From NCBI RefSeq assembly GCF_030815145.1, contig NZ_JAUSWJ010000001.1, positions 3,364,001-3,428,000 on the forward strand: a DNA stretch of 64,000 bases, written 5' to 3'. The notes under the pieces are model-generated. The model worked only from the letters and a program-made list of their open reading frames with translations, did no database searches and was not told the origin of the DNA. Positions 8,366 to 15,844 of this stretch are shown here, piece by piece. Within the stretch, counting starts at the first letter, position 1. Each line of letters starts with the position of its first letter. The DNA is from Kaistia geumhonensis. Lineage in GTDB: Bacteria > Pseudomonadota > Alphaproteobacteria > Rhizobiales > Kaistiaceae. The position numbers and the translations under genes are program-made.

Positions 8366-9180
8366 GCGGCCTCGCTTTCGGACGGTTCGCCGCCGGAGAA
8401 GAGCAGGTCGAGGCAGCGTTCCTTGGCGTGGATGAATTCCGGCGCCGTGACGACGTCGCGGCCGCGCGGGCGGGGCAGCGTCACGTGGAAGCGGTCCGCG
8501 ATGCGGCCCGGCCGGGGCGAGAGGACGCAGATCTCGTCGGAAAGGAAGATCGCCTCGTCGACGTCATGGGTGACGAACAGCACGGTGCGCCCGAAGTCGC
8601 GCCAGAGCGTCAGCAGCCATTGCTGCATGCGGAAGCGGGTCTGCGCGTCGAGCGCCGCGAAGGGCTCGTCGAGCAGGATGACGTCGTTGTTGCAGAGGAG
8701 GGTGCGCAGCAGCGCCGCGCGCTGGCGCATGCCGCCCGACAGCGCCGCCGGGTAGTGCTTCTTGAAACGGCCGAGACCGTAGCGCTCCATCAACGGCTCG
8801 GCGACGGCCCGCGCCTCGCGTCGGTCCACGCCCTGGATCTCGAGTCCAAACACGACATTGTCGAGGATCGTCCGCCAGGGGAGGAGCAGGTCCTTCTGCA
8901 GCATGTAGGAGACGAGGCCGGCGCGGCCGGTGATGTCCTCTCCGTCGAGGACGACGCGGCCGGCGGTCGGCTGCAGCAAACCGGCCATTATGTTGAATAA
9001 TGTTGATTTTCCGCAGCCCGATTGTCCGATCAGGCTGAAGAAACTGCCCGGCGCGACATCGATCGAGATGTTCTCGATCGCCTTGACGGGCGGCGCGCCG
9101 CCGGCGGTCCTGAACTCATGGGAGAGGCCGTCGAGCCGAAGTTTCGGCGTGCGTCCCTCCGGGTTGGCTGATGCTGTCAC
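8362..9180 (-). CDS. ABC transporter ATP-binding protein, NitT/TauT (SsuB) type
   Basis: 272 residues from a GTG start. Motifs in order are Walker A GQSGCGKST, Q-loop YMLQKDLLLPW, signature LSGGMRQR, Walker B VILLDEPFAALD and switch His in FVTHDVDEA. This layout is typical of nitrate/taurine/sulfonate importers. I chose the GTG at 9180 because AGAGGAGG lies 7-8 nt upstream, while the open frame continues into the leader RNA region without a plausible start. It is the first gene after the ykkC-class aptamer (9350-9452), leaving about 170 nt of leader in which the expression platform must lie. Confidence 0.88.
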   Translation of the reverse strand: MTASANPEGRTPKLRLDGLSHEFRTAGGAPPVKAIENISIDVAPGSFFSLIGQSGCGKSTLFNIMAGLLQPTAGRVVLDGEDITGRAGLVSYMLQKDLLLPWRTILDNVVFGLEIQGVDRREARAVAEPLMERYGLGRFKKHYPAALSGGMRQRAALLRTLLCNNDVILLDEPFAALDAQTRFRMQQWLLTLWRDFGRTVLFVTHDVDEAIFLSDEICVLSPRPGRIADRFHVTLPRPRGRDVVTAPEFIHAKERCLDLLFSGGEPSESEAA

Positions 9181-9349
9181 GCGTGTCCCTCCTCTTTCGA
9201 AATCGGGGCTCGTGGAAGGCATGCGCACGGAGCGGGGGCGGCTGCTCCCGGTGCGGCGCGCATCTGTGGCAACGAAATGATGGCTTGTGACATCACGGCA
9301 CCCACGGATCCCCTGCGGGTCGGGCCGAAGCCGTTCCCCGCGTTGTGAG

Positions 9350-9452
9350 ATCTCCCGGGTTTTTATCCCGCCGTGCATCGGTGCGGATTTCTCCCGCCCC
9401 GACTGCAGCTCTCGGTCCTGCGCGGCCTTCGATGAGGCCGCCGGATCCCTAG
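9350..9452 (-). promoter_or_regulatory. ykkC-class riboswitch, probable guanidine-I aptamer
   Basis: Read on the minus strand, the conserved blocks occur in the right order and spacing: CTAGGGATCCG (9452-9442); a hairpin GCGGCCT/AGGCCGC; CAGGACCGAGAG (9420-9409); a variable helix; CACGG; and GGGATAAAAACCCGGGAG (9369-9352). These match the ykkC family core that I know (CTAGGG..CCG, GGTCCGAGAG, ACGG, GGGATAAAAGCCCGGGAGA). Subtype 1 senses guanidine; variants sense ppGpp, PRPP or (d)ADP. NitT/TauT-type ABC importers are common partners of the guanidine subtype. No U-tract terminator is visible between the aptamer and the GTG at 9180, so control may be at translation or Rho-dependent. Confidence 0.85.
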
Positions 9453-9746
9453 CCACCAAGCTCGGCAAGGAAGACGCAAGCACCGTGCCAGTCGCCCGTC
9501 GGCTGAAAGCGCGGCTTTCGCATACTGTCGGTACACCGGAATCGCCTCCCGTCTGACCGTGAAGGAATCCGGATAGTCAGGAGGGGGTGAATGTTCGGCG
9601 GCGACAGAAAGCCTGTGCCCGGCCGCGCATCGATGTCGAAAAGGCCTGTTGCGGCAGCAGTTTGCGCCAGATCTCGGCAGATCGCGATCGATCCGCCGAT
9701 TGGCTGGCGCGACTGCATATCGATTGGGCAATCCGTCGGTCGGCAA

Positions 9747-9792
9747 CAAAAAAGCCGCGCCGCGGTCCGCTTGCTGCGGCCGCGGCGCGGCT
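9747..9792 (-). terminator. Rho-independent terminator after the BtpA gene
   Basis: A perfect 13-bp stem AGCCGCGCCGCGG/CCGCGGCGCGGCT (9753-9765 with 9780-9792) is followed on the minus strand by a run of six T residues and then GTTGCC. It is 24 bp beyond the BtpA stop and closes the operon that begins at 15628. Confidence 0.92.
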
Positions 9793-9815
9793 CGTGGTCG
9801 CGATGAGCCGATGGC

Positions 9816-10673
9816 TCAGCGGAAGGCGGCGATCTTCTCCATGAGGCTTTCCACCTTGGCGCGCTGCACCTTGCCGCCATGCATGCGGCCGTTGTCCTTG
9901 AACCATGAGCCGACCACCGCGCCGTCGGCGACACGCATCACCTCGGCGACATTGTCGGGAGTCAGGCCACTGCCGACGATCACCGGCAGCGAGGATCCGG
10001 CCTTGATCTGTTCGACCTCGCCGACCGGTGTGGCGTCGCCTGTCCGGTTGCCGGTCGCGATCAGGATCTCGGCGCCGAAGAACTCGGCGTCGCGCGCCTG
10101 CTCGGCGACGGGCCGGTCGCCGACGATGGCGTGGCTGCCATGCTTCACATGCACGTCGGCGAGCACAGCGATGTCGTCGGCGTCCAGAAGCTGCCGGTAG
10201 CGCAGCGCCTCGGCGGCCGCGCCCTCGACGAAGCCCTCATTGGCCACATAGGCATTGGCCCACTGGTTGACGCGGATGAACTGCGCGCCGGAGGCCCGGG
10301 CGCAGGCGAGCGAGGCCTTGGCTGCGTTGGCGACGATGTTGAAGCCGAGCGGTAAGCGGCATTCCCGGCGAATGCGCTCGCCGATCACCGACATCGTGCC
10401 GACCGTCTCGTAGCCGATCAGCTCGGGCTTCAGGAATGGGATATCGCCCGCATTTTCGAGCAGCAGCGCATCGACACCGCCTGCCTCGAGCAGCAGCGCC
10501 TCCTCGACCGCTGCGTCATAGACGGTCGAAAGCGAACGGCCGCGGAAGCCGGGCGATCCCGGCAGGGGCAGCACATGCACCATGGCGATGATCGGCTTGC
10601 GCACGCCGAAGAGCTGGTCGAGCCGGCTGGCGGGCGACTGGCCGGACTGGGACTGGAGGGGTTGAGTCTGCAT
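9816..10673 (-). CDS. BtpA/SgcQ family protein
   Basis: 285 residues matching the BtpA family, a TIM-barrel-like fold: RKPIIAMVHVLPLPGSPG at the start, EALLLEAGGVDALLLENAGDIPF, PLGFNIVANAAKASLACARASGAQFIRVN, VLADVHVKHGSH and a closing VIVGSGLTPDNV..GAVVGSWFK. BtpA was named for photosystem I stability, but most bacterial members sit in sugar or nucleoside operons (SgcQ-like) and probably act as isomerases or aldolase-like enzymes. The ATG at 10673 has GAGGA 8 nt upstream; an ATG at 10691 overlapping the previous stop (ATGA) would add six residues. It is the last gene of the sugar ABC operon. Confidence 0.87.
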   Translation of the reverse strand: MQTQPLQSQSGQSPASRLDQLFGVRKPIIAMVHVLPLPGSPGFRGRSLSTVYDAAVEEALLLEAGGVDALLLENAGDIPFLKPELIGYETVGTMSVIGERIRRECRLPLGFNIVANAAKASLACARASGAQFIRVNQWANAYVANEGFVEGAAAEALRYRQLLDADDIAVLADVHVKHGSHAIVGDRPVAEQARDAEFFGAEILIATGNRTGDATPVGEVEQIKAGSSLPVIVGSGLTPDNVAEVMRVADGAVVGSWFKDNGRMHGGKVQRAKVESLMEKIAAFR

Positions 10674-10687
10674 GGGCGTTTCCTCGG

Positions 10688-11479
10688 TCATTCCGTCCGC
10701 TCGATGCCCCAGATGCGGGCGGCATTGCGCCAGAGGACCTTTTCGAGGTCCTCGTCGGAAAGGCCGATCACCTTCAGCTTCATCTGTTCGACGGCGGGAG
10801 ATTGGTAGGGAACGTCGGAGCCGTAGAGCAGGCGGTCGGCCGAAACGTTCTTGACGAACGTCATGATGTCGAAGGGATAGGCCTGCGACATGTCCACGAC
10901 GATGTTCGGATATTCCTGTGCGGCGAGGATCGCCTCCCACAGGAAGGTGTGCATGCCGATATGCGCGAGCTGGAAAGTCACCTTCGGATAGGCCTTGGCG
11001 GCCTGGGCCTGGAGATAGGGCAGGTCGCGCGGCGCATCGCCGGAATGCATCAGCACCGTGAGGCCGTATTCTTCGCACTTGTCGAGCAGCGGACCCATGA
11101 TCCGCATATCGTTCGGGCGGTAGAAGTCGTAGCCGGCGACGAGCTTCACGCCGCGGCAGTTCCACTCGCCGACATAACGGTCGATCAGGCCCTGCGTGTG
11201 CTCCTTGCCGAAGGTCGGATCGATGCGGGCGACACCGACGATGCGATCCGGATAGCGCAGCGCCGCGACGCCGACTTCGGCATTGGCCTTGTCGTAATCG
11301 GCATCCCAGGGCGGACTCATGCGCCGGTCATGCGGGAAGAGCACGCCATGCGAGGCGTCCTGCTCGTCGAGCAGGCGAATGACGCTTTCCGGCTCGCCAT
11401 GGACCAGATAGGGCACGCAGGTGCTGGCCGCGACATTGCGATCGGTGCCGTAGTGCATATGCGCGTCGATGACTCTCAC
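10688..11479 (-). CDS. Amidohydrolase family protein (TIM-barrel metal hydrolase)
   Basis: 263 residues. VIDAHMHYG at the N-terminus supplies the HxH metal site. GVKLVAGYDFYRPND, LTVLMHSGDAPRD (His), FQLAHIGMH (His) and RLLYGSDVPYQSP (Asp) complete the amidohydrolase_2 metal-binding pattern. The GTG start overlaps the PfkB stop (GTGA) and has AAAGGA upstream. Relatives act on lactones, carboxylated rings or related acids. Within an operon of sugar importer, PfkB kinase and BtpA protein, a lactonase or deacylase role is plausible but not shown. Confidence 0.87.
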   Translation of the reverse strand: MRVIDAHMHYGTDRNVAASTCVPYLVHGEPESVIRLLDEQDASHGVLFPHDRRMSPPWDADYDKANAEVGVAALRYPDRIVGVARIDPTFGKEHTQGLIDRYVGEWNCRGVKLVAGYDFYRPNDMRIMGPLLDKCEEYGLTVLMHSGDAPRDLPYLQAQAAKAYPKVTFQLAHIGMHTFLWEAILAAQEYPNIVVDMSQAYPFDIMTFVKNVSADRLLYGSDVPYQSPAVEQMKLKVIGLSDEDLEKVLWRNAARIWGIERTE

Positions 11480-12417
11480 GACGGGAGATCCTTTCCGAAG
11501 GCGGCGCGGTAGCGGTCCGCGGCGGCGGTGAAGCTCGGGAGATTGGTCTGGCAGCCCCAGGCTTCGACGACGAAGCTGGCGACCGCGGCCGCGAAGCCGC
11601 CGACGACCGGGATCGGCCAGCCCTTCAGCCACCCGACGAGGCTCGCGGCGACGAAGCTGTCGCCCGCACCGGTCGAATCGACGAAGTGCTCGGCGGCGAC
11701 GGCGGGAACATGCGTCTCGCCTTCGGCGGTGAACCAGCGGCTGCCGGTGTCTCCGCCGGTGACGACGACGAGGCGTGGGCCATGGGCGAGGATGCCGGCG
11801 GGGTTCGCGCATCCGAGCGCCGCCATCAGCGCCGCGCTCTCGCCGCGCGACAGGAAGAGGAGATCGCAGGCGGCGAGGAAGCGGCCGGCCTTGTCGCCGG
11901 CGGTGGCGACCATGCCGTTGATGGCGGTGGTGAGGCTGGCCGCTTTCGCATGCTCGATGGCGGCGAGGGTATAGGGGCTGAAGGCCTCGCTGACGACGAG
12001 CGCGCGGGCGCGGTCGATCTCGGCGAGCGGCGCCTTCCAGTCGTCCTGCCGCTCGGCGACGCCGAGATGGGAGACGCAGAAGCCGCGATTTTCGGCATCG
12101 AAGAAGTTGAAGCTGTGGCCGGAGCGAGCCGCCGGAACGAGCGCCGTGCCGGCGAGGTCTACGTCGAGCGCCTCCAGATGGGCTGCGTAGCCGGAGGAGA
12201 CGAAGTCGTCGCCGACCACCATGCCGAGGCCGGTGCGGCAGCCGAGCTTCGCCGCGACCGCCGCGATATTGGCGCTGCAATCGCCGAAATGGACCTTCTC
12301 CATCTCCTCGATCGGCATGGCGAGCGGCAATGTCTCGCCTTCCTGCGGCAGCCGCTCCATGCGCAGAAGATGGTCGAAGATCGTCCAGGAACCGATCGAG
12401 TAGAGGTCGAGGCTCAT
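11476..12417 (-). CDS. PfkB family carbohydrate kinase
   Basis: 313 residues of the ribokinase/PfkB fold. It has an N-terminal lid region with HFGDCSANIAAVAAKLG, a central VVVTGGDTGSRWF strand and the second PfkB signature DSTGAGDSFVAA containing the catalytic Asp and anion hole. It would phosphorylate the sugar or a derivative brought in by the adjacent importer, keeping it in the cell. Which sugar is unknown. The ATG at 12417 overlaps the permease stop (ATGA), and GGAG lies upstream. It is flanked by the permease and amidohydrolase genes in one transcription unit. Confidence 0.9.
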   Translation of the reverse strand: MSLDLYSIGSWTIFDHLLRMERLPQEGETLPLAMPIEEMEKVHFGDCSANIAAVAAKLGCRTGLGMVVGDDFVSSGYAAHLEALDVDLAGTALVPAARSGHSFNFFDAENRGFCVSHLGVAERQDDWKAPLAEIDRARALVVSEAFSPYTLAAIEHAKAASLTTAINGMVATAGDKAGRFLAACDLLFLSRGESAALMAALGCANPAGILAHGPRLVVVTGGDTGSRWFTAEGETHVPAVAAEHFVDSTGAGDSFVAASLVGWLKGWPIPVVGGFAAAVASFVVEAWGCQTNLPSFTAAADRYRAAFGKDLPS

Positions 12418-13280
12418 TTCACAGCTCCGAGCGTGAGGCCGCGCGTGATCTGGCGCTGGAAGAGAATGGCGGCGACCATGCCGGGCAGCGCCGAGACCAT
12501 CGCGGAGGCGGCCATCAGGCCCCACTTGATCTGGTCGAAGGTCATGGATTGCAGGATGCCCATGGTCACCGGGCGCGTGGCGCCGCCGGCCAGCACGAGG
12601 CCGAAGATCAGGTTGTTCCACGAGAAGATGAAGGCGATAATCATCGCGCTCGCAATGCCCGGCCGGGCGATCGGAACGACGATCGAGACGAGAATGCGCA
12701 GCACATTGGCGCCGTCGACCCGCGCGGCTTCCTCGATTTCGTGCGGAATGTCGCGGAAGAACGACGCGAGGATCAGCACCGAGAGCGGCAGCGTGATCAG
12801 CTGGTGCACCAGGATCATGCCGGCATAGGTGTCGTAGAGACCGGTGCGGGTGTAGATCACGTAGAGCGGCAGGATGATCGAGAGTTCGGGCGCGAAGCGG
12901 AAGGAGAGGAATGTGAACTGGATGTTCCGTGCGCCGCCCGTCCGCCGCCGCGCCAGCGCATAGGCTGCCGGCACCGCGAGCACGATCGAGACGAGAACCG
13001 CGCCGCCGGAAATGATCACCGAATTCATGAGGAAGCGCAGCAGGTCGGGAATCTCGCCGGCCGCCCGCTCCGCCTCGCCGCCGAAGAGGACCTCGACATA
13101 GTTCTCCAGCGTCGGGGTGAAGAGGAAGCGGGGCGGATAGGCGATGATGTCGCCGAAGCTCTTCAGCGACATCAGGAAGATCCAGACGATCGGGAAGAGC
13201 ACGAAGAAGGCGAAGGCGACATAGCCGAGCGCGAGCAGCGCATGACCACGCAGCGCGCGGAGGCTCAGGTCAGCGGGCAT
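12414..13280 (-). CDS. Sugar ABC transporter permease (MalG type)
   Basis: 288 residues with about six transmembrane helices. The first follows the N-terminal MPADLSLRALRGH, and the large periplasmic loop carries the FTPTLENYVEVLFGG pattern found in CUT1 permeases. The EAA coupling loop is EIEEAARVDGANVLRILVSIVVPIARPG. The ATG at 13280 has AGGAGG 10 nt upstream and overlaps the partner permease by 11 bp. It pairs with 13270-14190. No ATPase gene is present in this operon. Confidence 0.9.
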   Translation of the reverse strand: MPADLSLRALRGHALLALGYVAFAFFVLFPIVWIFLMSLKSFGDIIAYPPRFLFTPTLENYVEVLFGGEAERAAGEIPDLLRFLMNSVIISGGAVLVSIVLAVPAAYALARRRTGGARNIQFTFLSFRFAPELSIILPLYVIYTRTGLYDTYAGMILVHQLITLPLSVLILASFFRDIPHEIEEAARVDGANVLRILVSIVVPIARPGIASAMIIAFIFSWNNLIFGLVLAGGATRPVTMGILQSMTFDQIKWGLMAASAMVSALPGMVAAILFQRQITRGLTLGAVK

Positions 13281-14190
13281 AGCGGCGCGCCTCCTGCCTT
13301 TGCCAGAGGGCGAGCAGCGTCCCCGAGATCGCGTAGCAGAGCGCCCAGAGCACGAAGACGATGGCCATCGCGCGGCCGAGATTCGACCAGCGATAGGCCT
13401 CCTCATAAGCCATGACATGAAGCGTGCGTGTGGCGTTGAGCGGTCCGCCACGCGTCGTCGCATAGATGATCTCGAGCGATTTCAGCGCGTCGGAGACGCG
13501 GAACAGCGCGACCAGCAGCACATAGGGTCCGAGCAGCGGCAGCTTGATGCGCCGCACGATCTGCCAGGGCGAGGCGCCGTCGACGCGCGCCGCTTCCGTC
13601 AGTTCGACGGAGATCGATTGCAGGCCGGCGAGCAGGATGATGGCGGCGAGCGGCGTGAACAGCCAGGTATCGATCAGCACCACCGAGATCATCGCCGTCG
13701 CAGGATTGGCGAGCCATGGCTGCGGATCGATGCCCAGGAAGGAGAGCAGATAGTTCAGCACGCCCTGCTGCGGCTGCATCATCGTCTTCCACATGAGGCC
13801 GGCCACCACCGGGGGGATCAGCAGCGGCAGCACCAGTACCGACCGGAAGAAGGACTGGAGGCGTCCGGGGACATCGAGGAGCAGCGCGAAGGCGAGGCCG
13901 AGCGGCAACTGGATGGCGACGACGAGCGCCGTGTAGCTCAGCGTGTTGCCGAGCGCCGTCCAGAACAGCGGCGTCCCGGCGAGGCGCACGAAGTTGGCAA
14001 AGCCCACGAAGCGCGTGCCGCCGGCGGCATAGAGCTTCTGGTCCGTCAGGCTCGTATAGAGCCCTGACAGGAACGGATAGAGCGACAGGAAGAGGAGGAT
14101 CAGGGCCGGCGCCAGCAGGAGAAGGAAGGTGCCTCGGGCGAGGCCGTTCTCCGAGGCGTCTTTGCGGCGCGGGGGCATGGAAAGGCTCAT
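13270..14190 (-). CDS. Sugar ABC transporter permease (MalF type)
   Basis: 306 residues. There are six predicted helices starting at LLLLAPALILLFLSLYPFLSGL, and the EAA loop is VELTEAARVDGASPWQIVRRIKLPLLGPY. This is the MalF/UgpA partner of the following permease. I chose the ATG at 14190 although no strong Shine-Dalgarno sequence is visible; a GTG directly before it and an ATG at 14178 are alternatives. It follows the binding-protein gene after 55 bp containing a hairpin, so it is probably made in smaller amounts than the binding protein. Confidence 0.87.
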   Translation of the reverse strand: MSLSMPPRRKDASENGLARGTFLLLLAPALILLFLSLYPFLSGLYTSLTDQKLYAAGGTRFVGFANFVRLAGTPLFWTALGNTLSYTALVVAIQLPLGLAFALLLDVPGRLQSFFRSVLVLPLLIPPVVAGLMWKTMMQPQQGVLNYLLSFLGIDPQPWLANPATAMISVVLIDTWLFTPLAAIILLAGLQSISVELTEAARVDGASPWQIVRRIKLPLLGPYVLLVALFRVSDALKSLEIIYATTRGGPLNATRTLHVMAYEEAYRWSNLGRAMAIVFVLWALCYAISGTLLALWQRQEARRYAR

Positions 14191-14207
14191 CACAGTCGGT
14201 GGCGAGC

Positions 14208-14233
14208 GGACGGCGGCGTGGGCACCGCCGTCC
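14208..14233 (-). repeat. Intercistronic hairpin between binding-protein and permease genes
   Basis: GGACGGCGG (14208-14216) pairs perfectly with CCGCCGTCC (14225-14233) around an 8-nt loop. It sits in the 55-bp gap behind the binding-protein stop, with no U-run. This is the usual place for a stem that stabilises the upstream message and sets the high binding-protein to permease ratio. Confidence 0.6.
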
Positions 14234-14245
14234 CTCTCCTCGTCG

Positions 14246-15628
14246 TCAGGGTGCGATCATCGCCTGGATGTCGTCCTGAGCGGCGCAAAGATTGGTCTTC
14301 ACGTCACCCTGGCCGAAATAGGACTGCTGGATGGCTTCGGCCCAGCGGTCGAGCATGCGGGTGAGCTCGGGATGCGGCGGGAAGCGGAGGGCGGCCACCT
14401 CTGCCTCGGTCTTCGCAGCGGCGACATACTGGCCGGGGGTCTCGCCCCAGCTCTCCATCAGCGCCGTGACCTTCGGATCGTCCCAGACCGACTTGCGCAC
14501 CGGGTTCATGTTGCCGGCGAGCGCCGTCTTGACCGAAACATCCTTCGACGTGACCCATTCGAGGAACAGCCAGGCGGCGGTCTTGTTCTTCGCGGCCGAA
14601 TTCATCGACAGCGACCAGATCCAGGCCGCCGCGGCGCGCTTGCCGTCGGGGCCGAGCGGCGTCGGTGCATAACCGACATCGTCGGAAATGCTCGACTGCT
14701 TGGGATCCTCATAGACCGGCGCGAAGAGGTTGGCCTCGTTGAAGGACATGATGTACTGCCCCGAGGCGAAGCCCTGCATGGCCTGGTCCCAGGTGAAGGC
14801 GCCGGCGTCGGGCGGCGAGGCCTTCTTGATCAGCGTGATGAAGTCCTCGGTCGCCTGGATGCTCGCGGGCGAGCAGATCTGCAGCTTGCCGTCGGCATCG
14901 AGCATCTCGACGCCATAGGACTGGAGCATGGTCCCGAAGGTGAGGTAGGGCAGGTCCCAGTAGTGGTCGAAGCGGGTGATGATGCCGTTGACCGGGCCGT
15001 TGGGGCCGTCGGTCTTCAGCTTGTCGGCCATCGCCAGCAGTTCGGCATAGGTCTTCGGGACCTCGAGACCGAGCTTCTTCATGAGGCTCGGACGATAGGC
15101 GAGCTGGTAGCTCTCGAAATTGATCGGCAGCGCCCAGAGCTTGCCCTCGCCGACGCCCTTCAGCGGCTCCAGCGTCCAGCGGCCGGAGGCGAGGACGCCG
15201 GGGATGAAGTCGGCGAGGTCATAGTCGGCGGCCGTCAGCTTCGGATCAGCGATATAGTCGTCGAGCGGCTCCAGCCAGCCACCGGTCGCGTATTGCCAAT
15301 TGTTCAGCGGGGAGGTCATGAAGACGTCGTAGCTGCCCGTCTTCGACGAGAGATCGGCGAGCAGCTTCTCGAAGCCCGGCTGTTCGGCGAGTTCCTCGAA
15401 GGTGACCTTGATCCCGGTCTTCTCGGTGAATTCCGGGAGGAGCGGCTTCAGGCTGTCGACGAAGGGATGCGAGATCAGCAGAAGATTGATGGTGCTGCCT
15501 TCGGCGGCGCGCCAGTTCGTCTCGGCGGCGGCGGGGAGAGGCGCGAGCGCGGTGGAGGCCGCGAGCGCCGCCGCGAACAGTCCGCCGGCGATGAGGTTGG
15601 GGCGAGGCGCCCCGGCTTTCAGTTGCAT
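14246..15628 (-). CDS. Sugar ABC transporter substrate-binding protein
   Basis: 460 residues. A Sec signal peptide (LIAGGLFAAALAASTALAPLPAAA-E) is followed by a CUT1-type extracellular solute-binding domain: a FTEKTGIKVTFEELAEQPGFEKLLADLSSKTGSYDVF segment, a TWDQAMQGFASGQYIMSFN segment and C-terminal WDDPKVTALMESWGETPGQ. It captures an oligosaccharide or sugar derivative in the periplasm. The ATG at 15628 has AAGGGT upstream. It is the first gene of the operon and is divergent from the SorC-type regulator, with matched operators in the shared promoter region. Confidence 0.9.
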   Translation of the reverse strand: MQLKAGAPRPNLIAGGLFAAALAASTALAPLPAAAETNWRAAEGSTINLLLISHPFVDSLKPLLPEFTEKTGIKVTFEELAEQPGFEKLLADLSSKTGSYDVFMTSPLNNWQYATGGWLEPLDDYIADPKLTAADYDLADFIPGVLASGRWTLEPLKGVGEGKLWALPINFESYQLAYRPSLMKKLGLEVPKTYAELLAMADKLKTDGPNGPVNGIITRFDHYWDLPYLTFGTMLQSYGVEMLDADGKLQICSPASIQATEDFITLIKKASPPDAGAFTWDQAMQGFASGQYIMSFNEANLFAPVYEDPKQSSISDDVGYAPTPLGPDGKRAAAAWIWSLSMNSAAKNKTAAWLFLEWVTSKDVSVKTALAGNMNPVRKSVWDDPKVTALMESWGETPGQYVAAAKTEAEVAALRFPPHPELTRMLDRWAEAIQQSYFGQGDVKTNLCAAQDDIQAMIAP

Positions 15629-15737
15629 GGAAGAACCCTTCTGGAACGATGTTCTCATGCGGCGCACCGCCGGGCTTAGCGCCTCATGTCGGCAGCCGGT
15701 CTTGTCCGGTCATGGACCCGCCCGATCTCGGGCTTGC

Positions 15738-15762
15738 ACTTTCGTGCGACGTTGGCACAAAT
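15738..15762 (+). promoter_or_regulatory. Putative SorC-type operator, site 1
   Basis: ACTTTCGTGC, 7 nt, then GCACAAA. The two halves form an imperfect palindrome (TTTCGTGC/GCACAAA). It lies in the divergent region between the sugar operon and the regulator gene and is repeated in inverted orientation as site 2. Confidence 0.65.
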
Positions 15763-15795
15763 GAGTGCACCACGCTGTCGCCCACCCGTCAACAC

Positions 15796-15820
15796 CTTTG
15801 TGCGGCGACTGCACGAAAGT
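15796..15820 (-). promoter_or_regulatory. Putative SorC-type operator, site 2 (inverted copy)
   Basis: On the minus strand this reads ACTTTCGTGC, 7 nt, GCACAAA: the same half-sites with the same spacing as site 1 and the opposite orientation. The centres are about 58 bp apart. Its proximity to the regulator start (15845) suggests autoregulation and looping or cooperative binding of the tetrameric regulator. Confidence 0.65.
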
Positions 15821-15844
15821 TCGACTGAAGCGAGTTCTGATCCG

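Larger units (their letters stand above)
9181..9815. other. 635-bp non-coding region: riboswitch leader and BtpA terminator
   Basis: I see no credible protein gene. The minus-strand leader of the ABC operon occupies 9181-9455 and includes the guanidine-I-like aptamer. The promoter must lie to its right (about 9460-9740). At 9747-9792 is the intrinsic terminator of the preceding minus-strand sugar operon. Confidence 0.7.

Noticed and set aside
9181..9460. TPP riboswitch for the NMT1/THI5-type importer
   Set aside because: The conserved TPP blocks (CTGAGA, ACCTGATC-like) are absent; the ykkC core fits instead.
9363..9934. Several overlapping frames in the leader region left of the BtpA gene
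   Set aside because: They run through the riboswitch aptamer and a strong terminator, lack ribosome-binding sites and have no recognisable domain.
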